Shown one piece after another: positions 54,125 through 62,273 of a stretch of 64,000 nt of DNA. Made by a program: the position numbers and the translations under genes. Positions within the stretch are counted from its first letter, which is position 1, and the number at the start of each line of letters is the position of its first letter. This DNA is from Streptomyces sp. 150FB (GTDB lineage Bacteria; Actinomycetota; Actinomycetes; Streptomycetales; Streptomycetaceae), in contig NZ_JTHL01000001.1 in assembly GCF_000818195.1 (NCBI RefSeq), positions 7,483,852 through 7,547,851 of the forward strand. Reading direction: 5' to 3'. Below the pieces are notes generated by a model. The model was given only the letters and a program-made list of their open reading frames with translations. It was not told where the DNA came from and made no database searches.

Positions 54125-54814
54125 TCAGTCGCGCCCGGTCACCAGACCCACGCGGTACGCGAGGACCACCGCCTGCACCCGGTCGCGCAGTTGGAGCTTG
54201 GCCAGGATGCGCGAGACGTATGTCTTCACGGTCTCCCGGCCGATGACCAGGACCCCGGCGATCTCGGCGTTCGAGAGCCCGGTCGAGATCAGTTTCAGCA
54301 CCTCGACCTCGCGCGGGGTCAGGGACGCGAGCGGGTGCCCGGTGTCCGGCCTTGTGGGATCGTCCGGCCGGATACGGGCGGCGAAGCGGCCGATGAGCCC
54401 ACGGGTGACCGCCGGATCCAGCAGGGACTCCCCGGCGGCGACCGTGCGAACGCCGTTGACCAACTCGGCGGGCAGACAGTCCTTGAGGAGGAACCCGCTC
54501 GCGCCGACTCGCAGCGCCTCGTACACGTACTCGTCGATGTTGAAGCTGGTGACGACCAGCACCTTCATGGGAGCCGGCGCGTCGGGGCCGGCCAGTCGGC
54601 GGGTGGCCTCGATGCCGTCCAGGACCGGCATCCTGACGTCCATCACCACCACATCCGGGCGCAGTCGGGCAGCGATCTCCACCGCCATCTGCCCGTCGCC
54701 GGCCTCTCCCACCACCTCAAGTCCGGGTTGCGCCCCGAAGATGGTGGAGTAGCCCGCGCGTACCAGGAACTGGTCGTCGCAGACCAGGATGCGGATGGGC
54801 GCTGAGCCGGTCAC
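54125..54814 (-). CDS. NarL/LuxR-type response regulator
   Basis: This protein of about 229 residues has a receiver domain (LVCDDQFLVRAGY; phospho-Asp in VVVMDVRMPVLDG; Lys in GFLLKDCLP). A LuxR HTH follows (LTPREVEVLKLISTGLSNAE and TVKTYVSRILAKL). GTG 54814 overlaps the kinase stop by 4 bases. It pairs with the upstream histidine kinase. Confidence 0.92.
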   Translation of the reverse strand: MTGSAPIRILVCDDQFLVRAGYSTIFGAQPGLEVVGEAGDGQMAVEIAARLRPDVVVMDVRMPVLDGIEATRRLAGPDAPAPMKVLVVTSFNIDEYVYEALRVGASGFLLKDCLPAELVNGVRTVAAGESLLDPAVTRGLIGRFAARIRPDDPTRPDTGHPLASLTPREVEVLKLISTGLSNAEIAGVLVIGRETVKTYVSRILAKLQLRDRVQAVVLAYRVGLVTGRD

Positions 54815-56028
54815 GCGCCCGCTCCGGAGGGTATCCGGGCGCGGACGCCGAAGCCGCCACCGGGCTGACCACCGGCGGTCAGCTCCCCGCCGCACGTGCT
54901 GACCCGATCGCGCAGGCCGGTGAGCCCCCGTCCCGCCGTGAAGGCCCCGGCAACGATGACCGGCCCTTCGGTGGTCACATCGACCTGGATCACCTTCCCG
55001 TACAGCACGCGTACCACTGTGCGGCGGCCGGGCGCGTGCTTCACGGCGTTGGTGAGTGCCTCCTGTACCACGCGGTACACGGCGAGTTCCGGCTCGGCGG
55101 CGATGAACGCCGGCTCGCCGTCTTCGAAGAGTTCGACCGGCTGCCCCGCCAGCCTGGTCCGCTCGACCAGATCTCGGAACCGGCCGGGCGCCGGGCCCCG
55201 GCCCGCCCCCGGAGTTCCGTCGGAGCCCGGCGGGTGATCGATCGCGCCTGCGGGGCTGTCGAGCACGCCCAGGAGGTGCCTTAATTCCGCGAGCGCCTGC
55301 CGACCGGTTCCGCTGATGGCGTTGAGGCTGTCAGTGACCCGATCCGGCGCGGTGGCCGTCAGATACCGCGCCGCGTCGGCCTGCACGACGATGCCGGCGA
55401 CGTGGTGCGTCACCACGTCGTGGAGGTCCATGGCGATGCGGGCGCGCTCCCGCGCCGTGGCCAGCCGCGCGTCCTCACGGCGCAGCGCGGCCTCCGCGGC
55501 CTGCCTGCCTCGTACCCAGGTGCCCGCACTCCAGCAGGCCACGAGCGCGACGAAGAAGGTGCAGTAGTCGAGCGGCCGTTCAGGCGATCCCAGGCTGTGC
55601 AGTGTGAGGGCGAGCGCGAGGTACGCCGTGGTCGCGGCGATGGACAGCCCGCGCCGGAAGCGGTCGGCGTGCGCTCCCGCGCTGTACAGCGCCGCGAACA
55701 GCCCCGCACCGGCGAAGTTGGACTGGTAGCCGAGGGATTGGTACGCCGCGAAGCAGCCGGCCACAAGCGCCAGGCACACCTCGGACCACCGGCGCCGTAC
55801 CGACAGGGGCAAGCACTGACCCAGGGTCAGTACGACGGCCCACGCGTCGGCCGGGCGCGCCGCCAGTTGCCCCAACTGCACACCGTTTCCCGCGAGTTGC
55901 GGTACGTAGGACGCGACGGCGAGGCTGGCCGCCAGCCCGCCGTCCCACAGTGCGGCCCCCGTGCGTCCCCACCTGCCGGCTGCAACAGTGCGTAGACGTC
56001 TGGACTTTGCTGGAGCCGCCTCGGACAC
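54811..56028 (-). CDS. Sensor histidine kinase (HisKA_3 type)
   Basis: The product is 405 residues with four to five membrane helices in residues 25-175. The phospho-His lies in IAMDLHDVVTHHVAGIVV, a GHKL ATPase domain follows (VQEALTNAVKHAPG), and GRGLTGLRDRVSTCGGELTA ends it. Short loops imply sensing inside or close to the membrane, like cell-envelope sensors. It acts with the coupled NarL-type regulator. The target is unknown. Confidence 0.92.
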   Translation of the reverse strand: MSEAAPAKSRRLRTVAAGRWGRTGAALWDGGLAASLAVASYVPQLAGNGVQLGQLAARPADAWAVVLTLGQCLPLSVRRRWSEVCLALVAGCFAAYQSLGYQSNFAGAGLFAALYSAGAHADRFRRGLSIAATTAYLALALTLHSLGSPERPLDYCTFFVALVACWSAGTWVRGRQAAEAALRREDARLATARERARIAMDLHDVVTHHVAGIVVQADAARYLTATAPDRVTDSLNAISGTGRQALAELRHLLGVLDSPAGAIDHPPGSDGTPGAGRGPAPGRFRDLVERTRLAGQPVELFEDGEPAFIAAEPELAVYRVVQEALTNAVKHAPGRRTVVRVLYGKVIQVDVTTEGPVIVAGAFTAGRGLTGLRDRVSTCGGELTAGGQPGGGFGVRARIPSGAGA

Positions 56029-56435
56029 AGCGCGAGTCTATCCCCTCCGAACTGGCGGATCGCTGTGCGACGACAGGGAACGCGCTCACCCTGGAGGCGG
56101 GCCGGCCGCCGAGCCGGAACCCGTGGATCCCTGCCCAACGAGGTGGTGCGGATCAAAGGCGCCCAGCGTCGGTGCGTCGCATCCGCCCATCGGACGACAA
56201 CTGGCGGCTTCGCACGCCCCGCCCTGCGGGGCGCATTGATCATGCCCCGCGACGGTCCTTCACACCGCGAGACCGGCCAGCCCCTTCGCGATCCCTGGAC
56301 GGGCCCTCAGCCTGCCGGGGGACGGCTGCGTGGGCGAGTCGTCCTCTTGGCCTGACCTCGGCCTTCCGCGCCTCGGCGGCACCGTCTTCGTCATGCTGTT
56401 GACGAACCCGTAGAGCATGCCGCGATGCTGTTCCC
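56029..56435. other. Intergenic region, no confident gene
   Basis: About 400 bases lie upstream of the histidine kinase and hold its promoter. I found no supported gene. Frames near 56240-56430 are Arg/Pro-rich. Confidence 0.4.
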
Positions 56436-56699
56436 ATGGCCCCGTGCGACCGGCAGTCCGAGGTTCAACTCCTCCTCTACGATCTCTGTGTCGACCTCGG
56501 CTTCTGCCTTCCCCCGCGCGAGCACCGTCGGCTGCGGGACGCACCGCCTGCTGACGCGAACAGCTTCGCCGATGCCGTCTTCGCGGCGGAAGGGATGGAT
56601 CCCGGATCGCACAGGCATCTGTGGGGGCAAGTGCGGGAGACGGTCGACCGGCACATGCGCGGCTGGGCCGATCCCGCCGAGCGCGAACCGGCCGATTGA
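56436..56699 (+). CDS. Small conserved-looking hypothetical protein
   Basis: This 87-residue product reads VQLLLYDLCVDLGFCLPPRE, then RLRDAPPADANSFADAVFAA and EGMDPGSHRHLWGQVRETVD. It is helical with an acidic middle and no membrane segment. It looks like a genuine actinomycete small protein. I do not know a function. It lies just left of the IS remnant and integrative element. Confidence 0.65.
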   Translation: MAPCDRQSEVQLLLYDLCVDLGFCLPPREHRRLRDAPPADANSFADAVFAAEGMDPGSHRHLWGQVRETVDRHMRGWADPAEREPAD

Positions 56700-56984
56700 G
56701 GGTGGCTGTCTCCGTACGAGGCGGCGTCCTCTCCTCCACCATGCTGCCGCGGCACCGGCGCGCGGGCCCCCCGGTGAGGGAGTTGGGCTGGGGTCGCCCG
56801 AGTTGGCGGGCAGGTTGTCGCGGCCGAGGAGCTGTGGTTGAGGGTGCCGCCACCACGCAGGGCCACCACGCCCGCCCGTCGTTCCGCCACCGACCCGGGC
56901 AGAGGCTGTCGGCCGTTCCTTCGACGTACAACAGGATGCGAAGACGTGGCTTGCCGGGGCACAAACGGACGCGCGGCGTGGGGA

Positions 56985-57220
56985 GTTCGTCTATTCGCGG
57001 GATGGATGCTGATGCGCGCACGGACGATGGTCGAGTCGACCGAGATGTCCCAGTCGATCTCACCCCCGGCGTCCGCTGCGGCCTGGACCTGCCGGAGCAG
57101 AAGTTCCCAGCTCCCGTCGGCCGACCAGAGCCGGTGGCCACAACGCCTGTTGCTGACCGGCAGGAACGGCCGCAGCCGCTCCCACTCGGCATCACTCAGA
57201 ACACCCCGCCCCATGCCCAC
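56985..57220 (-). pseudogene. 5' remnant of an IS5-family transposase with internal deletion
   Basis: The minus strand reads GRGVLSDAEWERLRPFLPVS, then RLWSADGSWELLLRQVQAAA and GGEIDWDISVDSTIVRA. The first and last parts are typical IS5-group pieces (DVDSTxVRA has the first catalytic Asp). The roughly 40 residues normally between them are missing, and similarity ends soon after. Confidence 0.7.
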
Positions 57221-57291
57221 AACAACGAACCGGACCGGAAGCAGTCACATGATCGGCCGGACAAGTCCTAGGGGTGTTTTGTCCTGGTGGC

Positions 57292-57489
57292 TCAGATGTC
57301 CCGGAACTCATAGACAAAGCTTCTGACCTGCGCAAATGACCCCTCTCGAAGATCATCTTGCACGGTTGTTGCACAAGCCGAACGGAGCAGGACTCACGCG
57401 GCCCTGGTGTAGGCGCTCCGGACCGCGATGCGGACCTTGGAACCGGCTCCCACGACCCGGTGCACGTATTTACGCAGGGTAAACGCGGG
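57292..57489. repeat. Right copy of the integrase 3'-end direct repeat
   Basis: This is the partner of 25656-25852. It includes about 100 bases downstream of the integrase stop and the last 30 codons of the integrase. The non-coding part shares CGGAACTC, TCTGACCTGC, AGATCATCTTGC and TTGCACAAGCCGAAC. It may include the attachment-site end of the element (inference). Confidence 0.7.
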
Positions 57490-58668
57490 ATCGGCGTGTC
57501 CGAGTCGGTCCGCAAGCGTGTACACGTCTACCCCGCCGTTGATCATCATCGACGCGTACAGGTGTCGGAGCGCGTGCATCATCACGTCGCGGGACTTCTC
57601 CCAGCGTCGTCCCTTCGCGTCGGGCTCAAGGGGCTTGATGAGGCCGGCCGACGCCAGGGCGGGCTTCCAGCGGTAGGAGTTGAACCAATTCGACTGAATG
57701 GCGGTCTTCTCCCGGGTGTAGAAGATCAGCCGCACCGTGACCGGGTCGCCGCCTTTGCTGCCCCACGGTCGGGTCACCTCGACCGGCGGGTACTTCTCCA
57801 TGTGCTCGCGCAGGGGGATGGCCACGTCGTCGGTCAACTCGACCCACCGGTCCTTCGGATCCTCGTCGCTTCCACCCTTGGGGAGGGCATATGCCAGGAA
57901 CGAGCCGTCGTGGACTACTTGCCGTTGCACGTGCACCATCGGGCCGTCCGGGTGCGCCCAGTCGATGTCATCTGGAGACAGGCCGAATATCTCTCCTTGA
58001 CGAAGACCCAGGCCGCGACCGCAGTCGACGAGTGCCTTGTAACGGTCCGGCAATTCGGCGCGGATCTTCTCGGTGTCATCCCAGGCGAGGGTCAGATCTG
58101 CCCGGCCGCCACCTCCTCGCTTCGGCTTGGCGTCCTGCACCGATTTGGCGAGGCACGGATTTTTGTGTATCAGGCTGTCGTCCACGGCCAGGTCAAAGAC
58201 AGCCCGAAGATTGTCGAAGACCAGGCGCAGCGTGGAACTTTCGAGCAGCCTGCGACGGTCGTGCAGCCAGTCCAGCAAAGACGAGGCGTTCACGTCCTTT
58301 ACGCGCATCTTCCCAACTGCGGTAGGAACGACGTGCAGGAGAATCCGCTCCTTGTGGCGTCGGTAAGTCCGTGGATTCTTGTGTTCGTGCCCCTTGAGCC
58401 ACGTAAGGGCGAGTTCACCGACCCTGACCTCCCCGGCGCGAGGGTTGATGTACGAACCGTCGTCTACTCCGGACCGCATCTTGGTCTCATGCCTGCGGGC
58501 TTCGACCTCGGTGCGGAACAGCTCTGTCTGCTGTACATCTTCCCTGTTGCGCCATCGGGCCTGCCACCGCTTCCCCGTCCCGTGATCCCGCGTCGGAACT
58601 TTGCCGTGTTCCTTGCAGGTCGACTCCCCGTCTTTCGGGCGCGACTTGTGCCAGCGGTCGTACGGCAT
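57394..58668 (-). CDS. Tyrosine site-specific recombinase (integrase)
   Basis: The product is 424 residues. I chose ATG 58668 because AGGAGT lies 8 bases upstream. An N-terminal arm and SAM-like core-binding domain are followed by a catalytic domain. That domain has Arg in GLGLRQGEIFGL (about 215), H365xxR368 (MHALRHLYAS), His391 in LGHADP and Tyr401 in LRKYVHR. All catalytic residues are present, so the enzyme should be active. It integrates or excises the element to its right, with the excisionase-like gene divergent. Confidence 0.92.
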   Translation of the reverse strand: MPYDRWHKSRPKDGESTCKEHGKVPTRDHGTGKRWQARWRNREDVQQTELFRTEVEARRHETKMRSGVDDGSYINPRAGEVRVGELALTWLKGHEHKNPRTYRRHKERILLHVVPTAVGKMRVKDVNASSLLDWLHDRRRLLESSTLRLVFDNLRAVFDLAVDDSLIHKNPCLAKSVQDAKPKRGGGGRADLTLAWDDTEKIRAELPDRYKALVDCGRGLGLRQGEIFGLSPDDIDWAHPDGPMVHVQRQVVHDGSFLAYALPKGGSDEDPKDRWVELTDDVAIPLREHMEKYPPVEVTRPWGSKGGDPVTVRLIFYTREKTAIQSNWFNSYRWKPALASAGLIKPLEPDAKGRRWEKSRDVMMHALRHLYASMMINGGVDVYTLADRLGHADPAFTLRKYVHRVVGAGSKVRIAVRSAYTRAA

Positions 58669-59086
58669 CGACTCAACTCCTAGTTTCCAACGGCCCTTTG
58701 AGTCTATTTGTGGACTCTTTTTAATCAGGGCCATCGTCGACGGCGAGATTGTCTGCCCGTTCATCGCGCCCTGAGTGAATTGGATGTTGATCCAGGCGAG
58801 CTGAAGATGTCAAATGCATTCTTGGGGTCTTCGCGACAAAGGGTGCAGAGTGGTAGAGAAGATTTCACCTAGGCAAATGCTCGCTGAGGGTTCGACGAGG
58901 GCTCGCCGAACCCTCAGGGAAGATTCGCCTGTGTCCTTCGAGAGTTCGCAAGAGTCGTAGGCGTTTCGTCGAAAGGCCCTCTGTTTGGTCCGGCCGGAAT
59001 TTAATGCAAACGTCCTGTGCACCACCACGGCGGAATACCGCTCACGTGGTTCTTTCCTGCCCGCTTCGAACCGTTCTGGAGTGCCC
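58669..59086. promoter_or_regulatory. Integrase-excisionase control region
   Basis: About 420 bases lie between divergent int and xis. GAAGATTTCACCTAG (about 58859) and GAAGATTCGCCTGTG (about 58919) form an imperfect direct repeat around a long palindrome. Local GC is lower than average. It probably holds both promoters and Xis or regulator sites. Confidence 0.5.
58884..58917. repeat. 16-base inverted repeat in the int-xis control region
   Basis: Arms 58884-58899 (CTGAGGGTTCGACGAG) and 58902-58917 (CTCGCCGAACCCTCAG) pair with one mismatch around GG. Such a close palindrome could be an operator or a cruciform-forming element. Confidence 0.7.
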
Positions 59087-59320
59087 ATGCGTCGAACCAC
59101 TGCCCGCGCGGAAGAAGCCGCTAGTGGCGCGGGGGACCGTTGTCCCTTGATGAGCGCGGAGGAGCTGGCCGACTTCCTGGGCGTACCTCTGAATACGGTC
59201 TACATATGGAATCACCGACACCAGGGTCCGCGAGCCCACAAGGTCGGCCGCTATTTGCGCTACCGCTGGTCGGAGGTAGAGGCATGGCTGGAAGCTCAAG
59301 CGGTGAATCGCGCGACCTGA
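59087..59320 (+). CDS. Excisionase-like MerR/HTH_17 DNA-binding protein
   Basis: The product is 77 residues. A short basic/Ala-rich lead is followed by LMSAEELADFLGVPLNTVYI, then WNHRHQGPRAHKVGRYLRYR and EVEAWLEAQ, a complete helix-turn-helix of the excisionase (HTH_17) family. ATG 59087 or 59150 could start it. It is divergent from int and should steer excision and int expression. Confidence 0.85.
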   Translation: MRRTTARAEEAASGAGDRCPLMSAEELADFLGVPLNTVYIWNHRHQGPRAHKVGRYLRYRWSEVEAWLEAQAVNRAT

Positions 59321-59479
59321 TCGGCCAAGATTGGCTGGTGCCCTTGTCCTTGGTCGGGCGACAGAACCCGGCGTACAGCCCGACTCGTCTGCCGCCACCA
59401 GCGGCTTTGCCTTGAGAAGGGCCTCTGGCCTGCGTCGGAGGCTCTTTCTAGTGACGCGCCATCCTGAAACGGCACGGCC

Positions 59480-60280
59480 CTACGCCCGGTCGCGCCTGAG
59501 AGTCGTCTCGCTGAGCCCGAGGGCCATGCTGCCCATGAGCTGACGAGCGAAGTCCTCCAGAATCGAGGGGTTGGTAGCGAGGAACTCCATGACCCGCTCG
59601 GTTCGCTGCTCAGGCGAAAGCTCTTTCAGATCCTGCTGCCATGCCAGGGTGGCAGCACCCCCATCCTCGACCTCGGCATTCACGATGAGGCTCCAGAGCG
59701 CCTGCTGGGCGTCCTCACGAGCGAGCCAAGTCATGAACATCTGCTGGAACTGCTGGCTCGTCACAGTGACCTTCGGGTCGCTGGGCGCGGTGGCCAGATC
59801 TTGGGAAGGCGCGTCCGCCTCGACCCCCGGGACGGCAGCAGGAGGTGTCGTCGTGGCCCCGGCCCGCAAGGCCTTCTTCTGGGCTCTGCGGGCCTGTTGC
59901 TTCAGCACCAAGGCTTCGCCCTGGGCAACGAGGACCGGCGCGGCCCGGGTGTGCCACCAGTGGGCAACGTGAGGTTTTGCGATTTCTACGAGACTCTCGA
60001 TGGTCTGGCCCGTGATGTCAGCCACGGCCTGTTGGCCGGGGGTGAGCTGAGGACGCTGATCCTCCACGTACTCGGTGACGTAGACGATCTCGGGCTTGTC
60101 TGTGAAACATGACTCCTTTTCGGCCTTCAGGCGGATCTCGACGTGCTCCGGTCCCTTGTCACTCGTCTTGGGAGTGAACCCACGGCTCCAGCCTTTGCTC
60201 TTCCGCGAGTCGGCGAGGTGCTCGCCCTTGGGGATACGAACAACTGCGTCGACCTCGTCGTACTCCTGGTCCTCGGCCAT
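59480..60280 (-). CDS. Element cargo protein of unknown function A
   Basis: The product is 266 residues, with no membrane segment and no recognised domain. The first 75 residues are charged and beta-like (VDAVVRIPKGEHLADSRKS). A helical region follows (ADITGQTIESLVEIAKPHVAHW). A Lys/Gln/Arg-rich segment LVLKQQARRAQKKAL and a Pro/Ala linker precede a last helical domain (FQQMFMTWLAREDAQQALWS). It may be structural or DNA-associated. It is co-oriented with three further genes to its right, ending with a nuclease pair. Confidence 0.65.
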   Translation of the reverse strand: MAEDQEYDEVDAVVRIPKGEHLADSRKSKGWSRGFTPKTSDKGPEHVEIRLKAEKESCFTDKPEIVYVTEYVEDQRPQLTPGQQAVADITGQTIESLVEIAKPHVAHWWHTRAAPVLVAQGEALVLKQQARRAQKKALRAGATTTPPAAVPGVEADAPSQDLATAPSDPKVTVTSQQFQQMFMTWLAREDAQQALWSLIVNAEVEDGGAATLAWQQDLKELSPEQRTERVMEFLATNPSILEDFARQLMGSMALGLSETTLRRDRA

Positions 60281-60435
60281 GCGTCCTCGTCAGTGCTCGG
60301 GTCTTCCTCGGCGCTCGGTCGACGAGGAAGTCGCGGTAGTAGAACCTCACTCATGACCGTAGCTGCAGCGTCCGACGATTTGGCAGGTTCGGCGAGCATC
60401 GCATCAGCCGCCACAGAGCCGCAGGTCCAAGGTTG
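60281..60435. other. Short spacer between cargo genes
   Basis: The spacer is 155 bases with no gene. The promoter of the left cargo gene may lie here, which would make it separate from the nuclease transcript. Confidence 0.35.
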
Positions 60436-61092
60436 TCACCAGTCCCCTTGCCGGATCCGCTCGTCGGACACGATCCCGTAGACGTACCGCCCAGAACGTT
60501 CGGGGCATCGTGGAATCTCCGACGGCCCCGCGATCGGCCATGCCTCCAGCGCTGACCTGATCTCGTGCCACTGCACGTTGCGCCGGCTCTCGACGATGAC
60601 CAGGGTGTAGTGGTTGGTCCGGTAGGTGAAGGGCTTGCCGGTCTTCGTGTAGAAGACCTCGCCCTGGTGCTCCTCGATCCGAGGCCTCGCCGTCTCCATG
60701 TTGGGACCGACCGGCACCGGCTCGGGCGGAGGTGGCGGCGGCACTGGATGCCCTGCCCACCGGAGCCGTTCCTCCGGCGTTGGCTCCCGGCTACTCCGAT
60801 GCCAGGATGCGCTCCCCGGCACGGTGGTCGAGGTGACTGCCAGCTCTGTTCCGTCCGGCAGCACCCCACGGCCAGGCTCTCGGTAGGGCTCCGCAATCCT
60901 GATGTCACGCCGCTCATAGCCGAGCCTGCTGGCAACTGACTCCAGGGTCCCCATCTGAGTGTTCCCGACGTACGACCACTGGTCCTCGCTCGCATCGTCC
61001 GAGAACTCCACGACGCCGACCAGGTAGACCCCGTTCTCGTTCGGGTCGCCGAAGAGCTGCCGCAAGCGGTCGGGTCCAAAGTCGCCCATCAT
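60436..61092 (-). CDS. Element cargo protein of unknown function B
   Basis: This 218-residue protein has an N-terminal part that begins FGPDRLRQLFGDPNENGVYL, then SYVGNTQMGTLESVASRLGY. A Pro-rich linker (PPPPPPEP near residue 118) separates a C-terminal part with FTYRTNHYTLVIVESRRNVQ and RSGRYVYGIVSDE. No family is recognised. The linker suggests two domains. It lies 53 bases downstream of the PD-(D/E)XK gene, so it may be on the same message and could be an accessory to the nuclease pair (inference). Confidence 0.65.
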   Translation of the reverse strand: MMGDFGPDRLRQLFGDPNENGVYLVGVVEFSDDASEDQWSYVGNTQMGTLESVASRLGYERRDIRIAEPYREPGRGVLPDGTELAVTSTTVPGSASWHRSSREPTPEERLRWAGHPVPPPPPPEPVPVGPNMETARPRIEEHQGEVFYTKTGKPFTYRTNHYTLVIVESRRNVQWHEIRSALEAWPIAGPSEIPRCPERSGRYVYGIVSDERIRQGDW

Positions 61093-61145
61093 CTATCCGT
61101 CCACCCCTGCATCGCCGCTGTCAGATTCTCCGTCGATTAATGCGA

Positions 61146-62273
61146 TCACAGTCTCCCTTGCGGCTGAGTCGCGTGCTGTGCCATCCGGGACCCGATCACA
61201 GCCACCCTGCTGAGCACCTCGGTGGCTTCCTTGAGTGTGGTTGAGGGCGGCAGCACGAAGCGCGCGCCGAACTCGACTTCACCGCTGAGCTTGGCCTGCT
61301 TCTCGCCGTAGCCAGCGCCGAGGAACGCTGGAGCACCGAGTGCCTTGAGTCTAGCCACGCCATCCTTCTCCCACTGCAAGGTCTTGCGCGGCGGATGGGG
61401 TCTCCACGGAATCCAGTCCTCTTGGGCGAGGTACTCCTGCCAGAGCAGCGCCAGGTGATCCCAGTCGAAGGCCTTGGAGGAGGTGACTCGCTGCTGCGCG
61501 AGGAAGAAGCGGAAGTCGACCCCGCGAAGCCCGCTGCTGTCGACGAGCTTGCCAACCTCCTGAGTCGGCAAGCTCTCGGTGGCGTCCCAACGGACGGTGT
61601 AGCCGCTGCCCGGAATCGGGGCGTCCACGATCGCGACGTACAGGCCACCGGAGCCGATCTCCCGGATGGCCTTCGATGAGCCGCCGGGCAAGGCGACGTT
61701 GTCGTACATATAGGCAGCACGAAGCCGGAGGGCGAGGTACAGGTCGATACCGTCGATCTGATTCCAGATTGTGTGGCCATCCACCTCCGGCACCTGGGAC
61801 TCGATGTGGCTCGTCCAGGCTGTAGCGGTCGTCGCGGCCCACGGTACCGGGGACGAGGCGAAGGGAGCGATGAGCTCCTCCCAGGTGAGGTTCTGCCAGT
61901 CCTGGGCATGGGTGGTGTCGAGACGGATGCGCTGAAGCGAGACCGCCACGAACCGGCAGTCGTCTCGGTCCTCCTCGGCGACGTATCTGTAGTACCGCTC
62001 CAACTGTTCAATTCCGAGGCCGGCAAGCAGCTTCACTTCGACGACAGCGACAACCTGACCGTTCGCCTCCACCACCAGGTCGGGGCGATCCGATGCCTTC
62101 CGGCCCGGCGACTTCGAGACCTCCCGACGGATCTGGAGCGGGCCAACAGCGTCGATGCCGAGGACGGAGCGGGTGATCGCCTGGTCGGCATTCATGAGGG
62201 TGGCGAGCAGATCGCTCCACGCGTTCTCGCTGTTGATCGAGAGCAGGAAGCGAAGGTCCGGAAGACTGCTCAC
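61146..62273 (-). CDS. PD-(D/E)XK nuclease-like protein
   Basis: The product is 375 residues. The catalytic core is near the N-terminus: Glu16 in SENAWSDLL, Pro64-Asp65 in RPDLVVEANG, Glu79-Val-Lys81 in VVEVKLLAG and Gln90 in GIEQLERYYRY. This order of E, D, ExK and Q is the full PD-(D/E)XK set. The remaining 270 residues have no named domain and may recognise DNA or a partner. GTG 62273 overlaps the stop of the GIY-YIG gene by 4 bases (GTGA), so the two proteins are made together. Confidence 0.75.
   Translation of the reverse strand: MSSLPDLRFLLSINSENAWSDLLATLMNADQAITRSVLGIDAVGPLQIRREVSKSPGRKASDRPDLVVEANGQVVAVVEVKLLAGLGIEQLERYYRYVAEEDRDDCRFVAVSLQRIRLDTTHAQDWQNLTWEELIAPFASSPVPWAATTATAWTSHIESQVPEVDGHTIWNQIDGIDLYLALRLRAAYMYDNVALPGGSSKAIREIGSGGLYVAIVDAPIPGSGYTVRWDATESLPTQEVGKLVDSSGLRGVDFRFFLAQQRVTSSKAFDWDHLALLWQEYLAQEDWIPWRPHPPRKTLQWEKDGVARLKALGAPAFLGAGYGEKQAKLSGEVEFGARFVLPPSTTLKEATEVLSRVAVIGSRMAQHATQPQGRL

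Noticed and set aside
26703..57393. The whole 31-kb interval as one currently mobile element
   Set aside because: The only intact integrase lies at the right end pointing inward, with its excisionase on the other side. No conjugation or replication genes are seen, so only shared ancestry of the two ends is supported.
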